DNA from: Bettongia penicillata ogilbyi
Lineage: Eukaryota > Chordata > Mammalia > Diprotodontia > Potoroidae
Assembly (NCBI GenBank): GCA_023548195.1
Contig: JAJHZJ010000082.1
Span: 248,001 to 312,000 of the forward strand
DNA length: 64,000 bases
Direction: 5' to 3'
Shown here in pieces: positions 10,495-22,184 of the stretch. A program made the translations under genes and the position numbers. Within the stretch, counting starts at the first letter, position 1; each line of letters opens with the position of its first letter. The notes under the pieces are model-generated. The model made no database searches and was not told where the DNA came from. It saw nothing but the letters and a program-made list of their open reading frames with translations.

Positions 10495-11790
10495 ACAGCC
10501 TTTCTGTTGTTCTTTCATTGAGTCATGTCCCACTCTTTGTAACTCCATGGACCATAGTATGCTGGGTCCTTCAATTTTCTACTATCTCCCAAAGTCTGTC
10601 CAAGCTAATATTCATTGCTTCCATGACTCTATCTATCCATCTCATCCTTTGCCATTCCATTCTTCTTTTGCCTTCAAACTTTCCCCAAATCAGGATCTTT
10701 TCCAAAGAGTCCTGTCTTCTCATTATGTAATCAAAGTATTTAAGGTTTAGCGTTTGTCCTTCGCATGAGTAGTCTGAATTAATTTAAGTATTAACTGATT
10801 TGATCTCCTTGATGTTCAAGGGACTTCCAAAAGTCTTCTCCAACACCACAGTTTGAAAGTGTAAATTCTGTGGCACTCAGTTTTTCCTATAGTTCAACTC
10901 TCACAGCTATACATTACTACTGAAAAAACCATAGTTTTGACTCTACAGACCTTTATCAACAAGGTGATATCTCTTCTTTTTAGTATGCTGTCCAGATTTT
11001 CCATAGCTTTCCTTCCAAGGAGCAAGTATATTTTAAATTCGTGGCTGCAGTCACCATCTGCAGTGATCTTTGAGCCCAAGAATCTGACACTGCTTCCATT
11101 TCTTCTCCCTTTATTTGCCAGGAAGTGATTGGACCAGTTGTCATTATCTTATTTAGTTTAGGGTTTCTTTAAAGTTAAGTTTCAAGCTAGTTTCTTCACT
11201 CTCCTCTTTTACCCTCATCAAAAGACTGCTCAATTCCTCTTCACTTTGTGCCATTAGAGTGGTATCCTTTGACTATCTGAGACTGTGGATATTTCTCCTG
11301 GCAACTTTAATTGTAGCTTTTGATTCATCCAGCTTGGCATTTCACATGATGCACTCTGCATATAAGTTAAATAAATAAGGTGATCATATCCTCCTTTTCC
11401 AATCATAAACCAATCGGTTGATCCATATCTGGTTCTAACTGCTGCTTTTTGAACCTCCTGCATGTTCCTCAGGAGACAAGTAAGATGAAGTGGTACTTCT
11501 GTCTCCTTAACGAATTGCTACATTTTTGTTGTGATACACACAATCAAAGACTTTATTGTAGTCAATGAAGCAGAAGCAGGTGCTTTTTCTGGAACTCCCT
11601 TGCTTTCTCCATAATTCAGTGAAAGTTGGCAATTTGGCCTCTCATTCCTCTGCCTCTTCAAAACTACTTCTTGTCGTACTTGGTTCACATATTGCTGAAG
11701 CCCGGCTTGCAGAATTTTAAACATATTGTGTGTTGGCATGTGAAATGAGTGTAGTTGTCTGATAATTTGAACATTCTTTGGCATTGCCAA
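10495..11790 (-). mobile_element. BovB-type RTE LINE, 5'-truncated
   Basis: Reverse-oriented RTE. Its 3' end is at the left ('tcatgtcccactctttgtaa', the reverse of the BovB end). The body reads, on the minus strand, as the C-terminal half of a BovB-like reverse transcriptase. It stops at about 11790 without a 5' end. The block to its right (11791-12051) is unassigned. Confidence 0.85.
10894..11790 (-). pseudogene. Broken BovB-like reverse transcriptase
   Basis: Three separate minus-strand pieces line up with one RTE reverse transcriptase. 11518-11790 reads into ASASLTTIKSLIVCITTKM, the decayed form of the conserved 'FIDYxKAFDCVxH' block. 11254-11463 holds AAVRTRYGSTDWFMIGKG, close to the BovB 'TVRTGHGTTDWFQIGKG' block. 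10894-11079 holds GSKITADGDCSHEFK and NLDSILKRRDITL, a very close BovB match. The YADD region between the last two is too decayed to read. Frameshifts and stops make it non-functional. Confidence 0.85.
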
Positions 11791-12157
11791 ATAGCTAGTC
11801 TGACTGTTTACTAATACTTCTGTAATGGGGAAACTGACTAATGAGATCCCAGTTATTAGAGCATGTGCAAGATGTTCTTCCTGGTACTAACCCATGTCGA
11901 ACTTGGTCCCAGGCATACATATAGGAGGGGATATTTTCCCTCCCCATTTCAGAGAAGTTGAAGATATTTTGTTTTCTATAGATTTACTATGTGGTGATGG
12001 GAAGCAATTTAACTGGCTGCTAAACTGAAATTTAATGTGCACAGGAAAGGTAGAAAAAAAGAGATCTTCTTCATTTCTATATATTAGTAACAAAGCCTGA
12101 CAGTAAGAGATAGAAAGAGAAATCCCATTTAAAGCTAGGGTAGACACTATAAAATAT

Positions 12158-12565
12158 TTGGGAGTTTACCTGCCAAAACAAACCCAGGGACTATATGAAC
12201 ACAACTACAAGACATTTTTCACACAAATAAAGTCAGATATCAGTAAATGGAAAAACATCCGTTGCTCATGGGTAGGCCAAGCCAATATAATAAAAATGAC
12301 AATTCCACCTAAATTAATTTACTTTTGTAGTGCCATACCAATTAAACTATCAGATAATTACTTTCTAGAGCTGGAAAAAATAGTATCAAAATTCATCTGG
12401 AAGAAGAAAAGATCCAGAATATCAAGGGGACTAATGAAAAGAAATGCTAGGGAAAGTGGCCTAGCACTACCAGATCTCAAATTGTATGATAAAGCAGCAA
12501 TTATCAAAACCACTTGGTACTGGCTAAGAAACAGAAGGGTAGACAAGACACTCAAGACACAGTAG
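12158..12565 (+). pseudogene. L1 ORF2 fragment (distal to RT)
   Basis: 135-codon open piece of L1 ORF2: GLYEHNYKTFFTQIK, DISKWKNIRCSWVGQANIIK, FLELEKIVSKFIWKKKR, GLALPDLKLYDKAAI, KTTWYW. These follow mammalian L1 ORF2 in order. The frame is then lost and resumes in other frames before 13019. Confidence 0.93.
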
Positions 12566-13018
12566 GCAATGAATGTAACAATCTCCTGTTTGATAAACGC
12601 AAGGACCACAGCTTCTGGGATAAGAACTCACTGTTCAACAAAAATTGCTGGGAAAACTGGATAAAAATGTGGCAGAAACTAGGCATAGACCAATGCCTGA
12701 CACCGTACACAAGAATAAAATCAAAATGGGGACACAATCTATGTATAAAGATTGATACTATGGACAAATTTGTGGAGTAAGGAATAGTGTATGTATCAGA
12801 TTTATGGAGAAGGGAAGAATTTTTGACTAAAGAAGAGATAGAAAGCATTATGAAGGTGCAAGATAGATAATTTTGATTACATTAAACTGAAAAGTTTTTG
12901 CACGACCAAACTCAATGCAACCCAAATTCAGAGGGATGTAGAAAATTGGGAAAGCATTTTTACAGCTAATGTCGGTGATAAAGGCCTCATTTCTAGAATA
13001 TATAGAGAACTGAGTCAA

Positions 13019-13678
13019 ATGCACAAACATATAAGTCATTCCCCAATTGATAAGTGGTCAAAGGATATGAACAGGCAGTTTTCAGAGGAAGAAATTAAAG
13101 ATATCCATAGTCGTATGAAAAAATGCTCTAAATCACTTTTGATTAGAGAGATACAAATCAAAACAACTCTGAGGTACCACATCACACCTATCAGATTGGC
13201 AAACATGACAGAACAGAAAGATGATAAATGTTGGAGAGGATGTGGGAGAGTTGGAACACTAATACACTGTTGGTGGAGCTATGAGCTGATCCAATCATTC
13301 TGGAAAGCAATTTGGAACTATGCCCAAAGGGCTACAAAAATGTGCATACCCTTTGATCCAGCAATAGCACTGGGACTGTATCCCCAAGAGATCATAAAAA
13401 TGGGAAAGCGTCCCATATGTACAAAAATATTTATAGCAGCTCTCTTTGTGGTGGCCAAAAACTGGAAATCAAGGGGATGTCCATCAATTGGGGAATGGCT
13501 GAGTAAATTATGGTATATGAATGTGATGGAATACTATTGTGCTATAAGAAATGATAAACAGGAAGACTTCAGGGAGGCCTGGCAAGACTTGTATGACCTG
13601 ATGTTGAGTAAAAGGAGCAGAACCAGGAGAACTTTGTGCACAGCAACAACCACAGTGTGCGAGAGTTTTTTCTGGTAG
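13019..13678 (+). pseudogene. L1 ORF2 C-terminal domain, 219 codons open
   Basis: The longest open frame in the window outside simple repeats. It matches the C-terminus of L1 ORF2: PIDKWSKDMNRQFSEEEIKD, MKKCSKSLLIREIQIKTTLR, then the Cys/His-rich motif CWRGCG...LIHCWW (C-x3-C-x7-H-x3-C spacing to be checked), then IPFDPAIALGLYPQE, FIAALFVVAKNW, MEYYCAIRNDKQ. It has no start context of its own and is cut off from the rest of ORF2 by frameshifts upstream, so it is a transposon relic, not a host gene. Confidence 0.93.
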
Positions 13679-14045
13679 ATTTGGAACTTCATTGCGATGC
13701 AAGGACTTAAAAAAAATTCCTAATGGTCTTCTAAAATGCCTTCCACATCCAGAGAAAGAACTATGGAATTCAATTGCAGAATGTAGCAGATCATTTGTGT
13801 GTGTGTGTATTGCGTTTTGGTTTGTTAGATAATTTCTCCCACTCATTTTAATTCTTCAACACAGCATGACTATAGTGAAATGTATTTAATAGGAATGTAT
13901 GTGTAGAACCTATACAAAATTGTATGCTGTCTCAGGGAGGGAGGGAGAAGGGAGGGGAAAATAATAATCTAAGCTAGGTGGTAGTTATTGTATGCACTAA
14001 AAATTAATAAAATTAATTAATTTTAAAAAAAAGAAAAAAAGAGAT

Positions 14046-15000
14046 GAAATCTCACTGTTTTCCCCAGTGCCTTCCAAGTAAAGGGGAAGAAATAATGCCC
14101 CACTTCTGCAAGAGGGAGGGAGAAAGGAGGTATTTGCCATTAGGCTACCTTATCTCCCTACCTGACTGTCATCACATGATCATGAAGACTTGGTTCCTCT
14201 GTTTCTGTCTCTTCTCTTGATTCTTTTCTGATCTTAGGTGAATGACTCCAGGAGATGGAATGGCGTGAGTTATGACCTTGTGAGTTTTGCAGTGTCAGAA
14301 GGATGACCTTCTAAGCCATGTGTGCTTAGGCTGATCAGGAATCAACCTGTTTGACACAGGTCAGCAGTACTTGCACCTGGCAACCAAGACAATATGTCCT
14401 GAATAAAAGAGAAGTTCATCCATTGGCCATTCCACACTCAGAAGTAAACCTGATGGCAGAGAATGGTTTGTAATTGTCCCTTTGCAGTTTTGTAACTGGT
14501 TGAGTCAACTCATTGTTGAGACTGAGGTGATAGACATACATGTGCACCTACTTTGGGTGGTCTCTGGACTTTGGTTCTTCTTACCTCTCATTTAACATTC
14601 CTTTGTAAAAGCTAATAATATATGTTAATTCGTCAATTTATATTGGTGAAAATGGGTAAATGGGTACTTGGTACTTAGGAAGACTTAACAGTTTTAGAAC
14701 CACCAGAACCTCAGGGTTACATCTAGAATCCTGAAGGCAGTTGTAACCAGTTGACCTCTGGGAACTTGAGTTTGGATTGGGAAAGTAAACCCAGAGACTG
14801 CTCTACTTCTTTTTCTTCTTTGAAATTTGATCCCAGCATTTGCTGCCAAGCAAGATTCTCCACTGTTTCAGTTAATTAGTCAACATCTTATGTTAAGCAT
14901 CTGTGGTGTGTTGAGTTCTATACTAAACACAATGGGGAACTGAGGTAAGAGACTGGGGAATAAGATGACCAGAAGCCTAAAAAAGAAATAAAAGGAGAGA
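14046..15000. other. Unassigned unique-looking sequence
   Basis: No gene, repeat family or long frame recognised. Confidence 0.5.
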
Positions 15001-15002
15001 GA

Positions 15003-15230
15003 TCATGATACAATGGGAAAAAAAATTGTCTAGACTAGGAGTTAGAGAATCTAGGTTCTACTACAAGTGTACTTGTATGTAGTAGGTACTTTTTATCTGT
15101 TGAATTTTCTTCACTTGATGATATGAACAAGTTAATTCATTATTCTGGACTTCATTTTCTTTATTTGTAAAGTAGGCACAAAACTTTAAGGTCCCTTCGA
15201 GCTCTAAATGTCTAAGACTATGGTAAAGTA
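15003..15230 (+). mobile_element. MIR-type SINE
   Basis: Decayed head, then 'attattctggacttcatttt', 'tttgtaaagtaggcac' and 'aaggtcccttcgagctctaa'. About 60 bp in the middle is unlike the family. Confidence 0.65.
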
Positions 15231-15299
15231 TTTCAGATCTCCTTACTTTTTAACTGTTTAATTAAGGTACCTATTCATCTCTCAGCTTTGGGGGAGAGA

Positions 15300-15360
15300 C
15301 TTTAGAGTCAGGAAGACCCAGGTTCAAGTACTGTCCCTAACACACACTGGCTGTCTAGTC
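15300..15360 (+). mobile_element. SINE head fragment
   Basis: 'agagtcaggaagacccaggt' and 'tcaagtactgtccctaacac'; only the 5' part remains. 15361-15639 is unassigned. Confidence 0.6.
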
Positions 15361-15639
15361 TAACTTAATCTTTCATGGCCCCTACACAGTTTATCAGTTG
15401 TCAAACAGGTGCTTATTTCCATTGCTAAGAGAGAGTTTCCTCAGTTGAAGTTGCATCCACCAATGAAATCACAGGTCTGCTCCAAAAAAAAGGAGAAAAA
15501 AAATTAAGTCATTTGATAAAAATTTAAGAGACCACTTTGTCTTTTAACTAGTTATCTATGCCATGCTCATATCTTGGCCAGTAATTCTGCTCCCTGGACT
15601 ATAGTGTTAGCCCTTTGCTTCACTGACAACACCCTAACC

Positions 15640-15776
15640 CAGTAGTTCTTAACATTTTTGCATCAATGTCTCATTTAGCCTGTAACAGAATATTGCTTCT
15701 AAACACATAAAATAAAACACAAGAGAAACTAATTATATCAAAATATAGTGTATGTGTGTGTGTATATATATATATG

Positions 15777-15869
<93 letters not shown>

Positions 15870-15896
15870 TCACATACCCACAATTAAGAGTCATTA
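15640..15896 (-). mobile_element. hAT-type MITE split by a microsatellite
   Basis: Starts CAGTAGTTCTTAAC and continues 'cacataaaataaaacaca', then is interrupted by the 15751-15865 repeat. The far end 'cacaattaagagtcatta' is a decayed copy of the matching terminal inverted repeat. Same family as 23396, 33534 and 36373. Confidence 0.6.
15751..15865. repeat. Compound (TG)n(TA)n(CA)n(TA)n microsatellite
   Basis: About 115 bp of alternating dinucleotides. TG, TA and CA blocks are arranged nearly symmetrically at the left, which could fold back. Confidence 0.97.
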
Positions 15897-17499
15897 CTTA
15901 GTGCTATCACCATAACAGCATTTATTGATTAGGTACCCAAAATTAGCTCTCTACTTCCATTACAAATCTCTATCTTTAAATGTTTAATTGGTTTATTCCC
16001 ATTCTGAAAGAGGATAGGAGACATTGCTAATGAATAAAACAGCACAAACTCAGTTGAAGAGGGTACGTAGAATTAAAGAGCTCGGAGTGGGGCAGGGTTA
16101 ACCAAGGAAAGCTTCCTGGAATGGGTGAGTTTTGACCAGGGATTTGAAGGATCTTAAGAATGACTCTAATGTTTCCTGTGAACAGTGACATCGCTCACTG
16201 TCTCTAGAATGGCAATACACGACATAGGGTGATAGAAATAGCTGGAGATGATCCCAGTAGCGTATTCTCTTTGGGCAAGTGGGAGTGTGCAAGGGGGGAT
16301 GTGCATGTTGGAAAAATGATGCATGCTTGGTTAATGACATAATTTCAGTCCCATGCAGCCCATCATCCCCTGTGGGGAGACAGCTTCCAAACGATGCACT
16401 TAATCCCTGTAGAATGCCACTGTCATTTAGAGGAATTACTACCCTTGAGGCAGCAATGCCTCAGCCAAGCATAATAGCATTTCTCAGAGGCAAATGGGTT
16501 CCTTTATTCCATCTCTCCCAACTCTATCTCGACCTTTTTCTCCCTCCTCTTTTTATCACCCAGGCTGTCTGTCAGGCCAGTCAGGGAAATATAATCTCAG
16601 GCTAAGTTTGCCCACCGACTCAAGGATCAGGTGACTATTATAGAAGGCAATACCAGAGCCTGTCCTGTCTGTGCCAGCATGACGCTGGGAACAGTCACAG
16701 ACTGTGCTGACCTCATGGGGTGGGCACAAAGCTAGCTATGAACTGGCATTTGTAACATTGGTCATCCTGAGCACGTCACACCCTGGTGCCCTCCCTGATC
16801 CCCATCCTTCCAGAGATGGAGTCTTTCCAAGAGTGGGAGGGGCACCCTGAGCCCTGATTCCGGTCTCCTGCCCCACACCTGAAAGGGGCCAGATAAGAAC
16901 TGAACAGCTAACTGACTTGGTACAATAACCATTTAATAGGAAAACAGAAAAGGGGGAAAGAATGACAGCTACCCTCAGCCAACCCACATATGATTTTGTC
17001 TTTACAGAATAGTAAATATCCCCTGAAAATTCCCCTTTGATTGAGTGGCTAATAAGGGCATGAGCCCAGAACAAAAGATTTTGGGATCTTCCCCCCTCTG
17101 TTGTGGGAATGTTTCCATGAGGAATTTCACTTATAATATCTTAAATGAGATTGAGCACTCAGATCCTCAAAGAAAGGCCTCCCAGTAGGAGTACCATGAA
17201 CAATATTTCAACACATGCCTGCTTTGCTCTCCCTGTGTGAAATTCTGTGTGAAAACTCTTCAGGAGGCCATAAGAAACAGTCAGTGGCTCTGTTCTTAAA
17301 TTTCTTACAGAGCTAAGAGGTTGAGGGGAAAGGAGTAGATGGAGGATTTGATTTCCTTGATCTGAGAGGGATTGGAGCCAGCCAGACAAAGGAATTTGAG
17401 TCAGCAAAGGAAAGCTGGGAGAATCCACATGCTAAGTCCTAGTCATCCATCAGAAGTAGAGCTGAGCTATTTGAATAGTCCTAACTGTGCATGCTTTTT
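15897..17499. other. 1.6 kb mostly unassigned
   Basis: Only a short reverse L2 piece at about 16090-16160 ('gaaagcttcctggaatggg') is recognised. The rest has no repeat family and only short open frames. It is one of the longer non-repeat blocks. Confidence 0.5.
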
Positions 17500-18345
17500 C
17501 CAGGCAACGCTTTTCCACGGAATCATTCAATCGACAAATATTGATTAAACAGATTAAGTGCCTGGAACAGTCTTAGGTGCCAAGGATACAAAAGTAGAAA
17601 CAAAACAAAACATCCTCCCTGCCTTCAAGGAGTTTACATTCTATCAGGGGAAGCAAAATGTATATAACATAAGCATAGATGAAATAATTTAATTTTGAGG
17701 GGAAAGCTGTAGCAGTCAGGGGATTAAAAGATTAAAAGTGGTCTCATGTAGTCTTGAAGTACACTAAGAATTTTAAAAGGCAGAGGTGAAAAGAGAGTGC
17801 ATTCCAAGCAGGCAGGTATTCTATGCAAAGGCATCGAATAAGACAAAAGATGGAGCACAAGGAGGTCAGTTTGCTTAGATTATAGAGTTATGATGTTCAA
17901 TATTCCTGGAAAGGTGGCCTGCTACCAGCTAAGCAAAGGGCTTTAAAGTGCCAAAGAGAAAAGTGCATATTTAATCCTAGAGGTAGGTAAGAAGCCTTGT
18001 ACTCTGCTGAGCAGTAGGGTGACAGGTATACTGCGCTTCAGGAAAATCACTTTATCAATTGTGCAGAGGAGGGATTGGAAAAGGGGGAAACTCTAGGCAA
18101 GGGGACTGATGAGGCCATCACAAAGGTCCAGGCAAGAAGTGATGAGGGTCTGACCAAGGGTGGTAGTCTTGGGAGCAGGGGAGGGGATGGATCTGAGAGG
18201 TGCTGCAGAAGTAAAACTAATTATACGTAGTAACTAACTGGATAGGGGAAGTTAGAGAGGCTGAGAGGCTGAGGGTGAGTCACAGGTTTCAAATCTAGAT
18301 TGACCAGAAGGACAACAGTGCCTCCATCAGAAATGGAGAGATCAC
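17500..18345 (-). mobile_element. L2 LINE 3' part
   Basis: Reverse L2 in order: 'ttaagtgcctggaacagtct', 'ctgccttcaaggagtttaca', 'gagtgcattccaagcaggca', 'ggaaaatcactttatcaatt', 'gtgcagaggagggattggaa', 'aggtccaggcaagaagtgat', and further to 'gacaacagtgcctccatcag'. Confidence 0.88.
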
Positions 18346-18559
18346 AGTCAGTCATTTTGTTTAAGAAGTATTATATACTTTAAAGAAAAAAGCAAGGCTT
18401 ATATAATAACGATGCATGGTTTCACAAATTAAAAACAAAAAGAAGTATAAGCTACAGTCAGGAAAAGGGAGGAGAGACAGAAACCAAGAGCAGAGCAGGA
18501 AGCATACTGGCATTCAACTCAACAGTTCAATTCAACAAACATTTCCCCCCACACACAAT

Positions 18560-19157
18560 GCCTTTCTACGTCCTTTTCACCTGGCCCAGTCTTATCCATA
18601 TCATCCTTCAAGGCCCAGGTGAAGCCCTACCTCCTCCTCCAAGCCTTCTGTTACCATTCTAACCTGCAAGCCCTCACTGCTTCTCACTATCTCTATGTCT
18701 ACCTCATTTTATCACTTGGAGAGCTGGTGCAAGAATGCTGTTCCTCCTCAGAGTGGCGCCATCAGGATTCAATAAATTGAAAAAAAGAAGTATTATTCAT
18801 TATTGATTATCTCTTTGATCTTATAAAAATTGAGTTGAAAAGACACTCTTAGGAGAGAAAAAAACAATAGGAGAAAACCCTCCAAACTAGCTCTTTTTGT
18901 GGCTCAATTCAGATGTCAAATCTTTCAAAAGTTTTTTGCTGATGGTTCCCAGTTGTTGACACCACCATCAAATTGCTTTGTATTTATCTTGTATATATCC
19001 TACATTTATTTATCTCTGGATAGTTTATACATCTGCCCTGCCTCCCAGTAGAAGGCAAGCTCCCTGAAGGCAGAGACTGCCTCCCTTTTGTATTTTTATC
19101 CCTAATATGGTACTTGGCCCATAGTAGTGTCTTAATAAATGTTTATTGGTTGATTCC
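18560..19157 (+). mobile_element. L2 LINE 3' part
   Basis: Two adjacent L2 blocks. 18560-18725 has 'catccttcaaggcccaggtg' and 'cctcctccaagccttctgtt'. 18895-19157 has 'gaaggcaagctccctgaagg' and 'gtgtcttaataaatgtttat'. The 170 bp between are diverged or inserted. Confidence 0.8.
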
Positions 19158-19980
19158 TGGCATACCTACTCATGAAAGACATACAGGAAGTAAGACAGGC
19201 ATTGAACGAGGTTGTGGATGAATAAAGTAACATCTTGTCAACATGATGGGCAGGCCATAGTGAGATGCGCATGCCCAGAGCTGCAGAGCGGCTGGGAAAA
19301 ACAGCTGGAGACTGTCTTCAGGTAAGAAGAAACTCAAAAAATAAGTCGGCTTGGAAGGAAAAGGAAGCAGGAGCTAATCCTGGATCAGCGGCCCAAAGTG
19401 GCTGAGGAAAATGACATCAAGACCTAGGAATGTAAAAAGATATGGCAAGGGAAGACTGTCTGGAGCTTATTCTCTCAGAGCTGTCACCAGCAGGGGCTAG
19501 CACTCCACAGACTCAAATGCCACAGACAGCCCAGGGCCTTGAAAGCTGAACATGATGTAAGTGCTATGTTCTATAACATCAAGCAAATAAATCCAAGGAT
19601 GGTGTCTTGCGAAATACCGACTCCCAGGTAGAAGCCTTAGTGATTCCTGGGTGATTCAAGTTTAGAAAAGTTGCTCTAGGGGTGGGTGCAGATCAAAGCC
19701 ATGATGGATAATAGCTGGCCATGCTTTTGGATTCCAAAATATTTTCTTATTATTTAAGTAAATTTTTTTCAATTAGCAAGCATTTTATTTTCTTTCCCTC
19801 TCACCTCCACCTTACAGACAATGTATCGATGTCTTTTTTAAAAAAAATTATGGTCACTTTTAAAAAAATTATAGTTACGCTCTTGAAACACACACACACA
19901 CACACACACACTAAATGAACCCTTCCTTGTAAGAAATAAAATCATTTATCGGCTCTAGAATTGGTGAATGTAAGCTGTCT
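19158..19980. other. Unassigned, with a CA repeat
   Basis: 19200-19720 is unique-looking and locally richer in CpG ('gagctgcagagcggctggga') than its surroundings, with no gene seen. (CA)12 lies at 19889-19912. A possible reverse L1 end at about 19750-19840 is weak. Confidence 0.45.
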
Positions 19981-19989
19981 TTGGCGTTT

Positions 19990-20240
19990 TCCCTCTCCAA
20001 CTATGTGGCACAGTGGATACAGTCCTAGACTTGGAATAAGGAATACCTTAATTGAAGTCCTGCCTCAGACGTTTACTCTGTGACCCTGGGCAAGTCACTT
20101 TTTTGTCTCAGGTTCCTCATTTATGAAATAAGGATAATAATAGTTCCAGAGTACTATAAAGGTCAAATGAAGTAATATTTATAAAACAGTTTGCAAAACT
20201 CAAAGTGCTGTTGAAATGCTAATTTTTATTATGAAAACAC
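19990..20240 (+). mobile_element. CORE-SINE
   Basis: 'atgtggcacagtggatacag', 'gtgaccctgggcaagtcact', 'caggttcctcatttatgaaa', 'aaaacagtttgcaaaactca'. Confidence 0.88.
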
Positions 20241-20274
20241 AGATAGTAGTACTATGGAGACCAAATGTTAATAG

Positions 20275-20465
20275 TGACATATATCGCAGAAACTTAGAAT
20301 CAGAAGGGACCTAAAAGTCATTGAGTTCAATATGTGTGTCTATAAAATCTTCAATCAACTGTGTTCCAACCTCTGCCTGAAGCCCTCCCGTGATGGAGAC
20401 CCTACTGTCTTCTAAGCAGCCCAGTCTGCTTTAGATCATCTCTGATGACTACCGAGTTTATCCAG
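20275..20465 (-). mobile_element. L3/CR1 LINE 3' UTR fragment
   Basis: Reverse L3: 'cttagaatcagaagggacct', 'cctctgcctgaagccctcc', 'gtgatggagaccctac'. 20466-20734 is unassigned. Confidence 0.65.
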
Positions 20466-20734
20466 ACATTGAGCCTTCTCTGCAACTTCCTGCTCTGACT
20501 TGTAGGTCTGCCCAGTGGGGCTAAGTGGGATGAGTGGTTCTTTGTTTTTACAATTCAGTGGCCTCTTTTGCACCTGTTTACTCAGGGTTTCATTCATGCT
20601 GCTCAGCAGAAACAATCTCATTGGTTTCATTTTTCTGCTTATGGTCCCGTGCCATCAATTCATTTCCACAGAAGAAGCTATGACTGCGTATTGCTAAAAA
20701 AATATATATTTAAAATGCTAAAACATAAGCAATG

Positions 20735-20815
20735 TGCTGAAAAATATTGGAAGTCAGGAGACCTGGACTTTATTCTTGCCTCTATTTCTTATCTGTTATA
20801 GGAACTGGAGGAAGT
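20735..20815 (+). mobile_element. SINE head fragment
   Basis: 'ggaagtcaggagacctggac' and following; the 3' part is missing. Confidence 0.5.
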
Positions 20816-20929
20816 CAGAAATTCTAGTGGCTTAAAGCTGGAGAGATTTTAGAGATAATTAATTATCCCAAATCACTTTACTTTATGGTTCAAAAGACCA
20901 TAGAATACTAGACATCATCTAAGATGACA

Positions 20930-21095
20930 GGCTCATAGCTTTGGAGCTGTAAGGGACTTTTAGAGATCTCATTTTAGAGATAAGGAAACTGAGGTCCAAG
21001 TTCCTGAAGTTTTTCAAGTAGCAAGTACAGAGTTGGGGTTCCAACCCATGTATTTGCTCCCAGATATAGCATTTTTTCCACCAAATGACTCTTCC
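20930..21095 (-). mobile_element. MIR-type SINE
   Basis: 'gagctgtaagggacttttag', 'ttttagagataaggaaactg', 'aggtccaagttcctg'; diverged. Confidence 0.6.
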
Positions 21096-21099
21096 TCAC

Positions 21100-21602
21100 A
21101 TTTTTTAATTTTATGTATTTATTTATCTAAAATAAATGTATTGTCAGTTGTTAGCAAGAAAGAGGGATTATGTCCTTTAATTTCAATCATCTAATATTGT
21201 GCATCCAGGAGTATATGACTCTCTCACACTTTGACCTCTTTTCCTTCCTTCCAAAGCAACAGGGCTTTGTCTGTCTGACAGGGATGGAGAGATGAGTGGA
21301 CAAAGAGAAGTGATGAGAGAGAAGTCAAGGAAATGATACAGAGAGGGATTTCACAACTCCTAACCACCAGAAACTAAGGCTGAGAGCTCCAGACACACAA
21401 GAGGTTCCAGGACAAAATGACAGGTAGATATTTCTCTTGACTGGGACCAGCTGTTGCGTTCTTTCTCTTTGCTCCAGAAGCTAAAGTGGGCAAGAAGTGA
21501 GAGTCCTCATCCAAGGTCTCTGCCGGCACAGGACACTAATCAAAAAGTACTGCGCATTAAGAGTTTCAGCCTATATAAAATCTGGAATTCTCTAATTGAA
21601 GA
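21100..21602. other. Unassigned sequence
   Basis: No repeat or gene recognised. An open frame crossing 21454-21777 runs into the neighbouring SINE and is taken as chance. Confidence 0.5.
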
Positions 21603-21888
21603 TTATAATCAACAAATATTTGCTAACTACCTACGATGTGTCATGTACTGTGCGGAGGATACAATAATCACATTCACAGAAAGCAATTTACAAATATTAT
21701 CTCCTTTACTCCTCAAAACAACCTTAGGAGGTAGGTGCTATTATCATCCCCATTTTACAGTTAAAAAAATAAGGTAGACAGAAAAAGACGTGTTCAAAGT
21801 CACACAGTGTCTGAGGCTGAATTTGAACTCAGAATGTTCCTGACTCCAGGCCCACTGCTCTATCCACTGAACCATCCAGCTGCTAGAC
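21603..21888 (-). mobile_element. CORE-SINE joined to an L2 end
   Basis: 21603-21665 resembles a reverse L2 end ('caacaaatatttgctaacta'). 21670-21888 is a reverse SINE: 'ggaggtaggtgctattatca', 'ccccattttacagtt', 'tttgaactcagaatgttcct', 'ctgctctatccactgaacca'. Confidence 0.85.
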
Positions 21889-22022
21889 AAAGCTTATAGT
21901 CTTGTTGATTTTTGTAGATATGCCATACAGATATTAGTTAAAGGAATGTAGGGTGTTTAGAAAAGAGAAGACTTAGGAAATTTATAATAAATGCCTTCAA
22001 GCACTTAAAGGACTATTTTATG

Positions 22023-22165
22023 AGAAAATATAGGATCATAGACTTAGAGATGGATAGGTCTTTAGAGGCCCTGTAATCCAATCTTTTCATTTTACCTATA
22101 AGGAAACTGAATTCGGAAAAGTGCCCAGGGTCACTCACATAGGTAGTGTTTCAGAGACAGAATTT
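22023..22165 (-). mobile_element. MIR-type SINE fragment
   Basis: 'ggatcatagacttagagatg', 'ctataaggaaactgaattcg', 'gtgcccagggtcactcacat'. Confidence 0.65.
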
Positions 22166-22184
22166 GCTATCTCTGATACTACCT

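Larger units (their letters stand above)
12066..14031 (+). mobile_element. L1 LINE, 5'-truncated, with target-site duplication
   Basis: The 3' third of an L1: end of ORF2, 3' UTR and A-rich end. AGAAAAAAAGAGAT (14 bp) occurs at 12052-12065 and again at 14032-14045, an exact target-site duplication that sets both borders. The 3' UTR includes 'cagagaaagaactatggaat', a G-rich tract at 13935-13959 and an A/T-rich end. The copy is about 1.97 kb, so most of the 5' part was lost on insertion. Confidence 0.95.

Noticed and set aside
13019..13678. 219-codon open frame as a host gene
   Set aside because: It is the C-terminus of L1 ORF2 inside a flanked L1 insertion.
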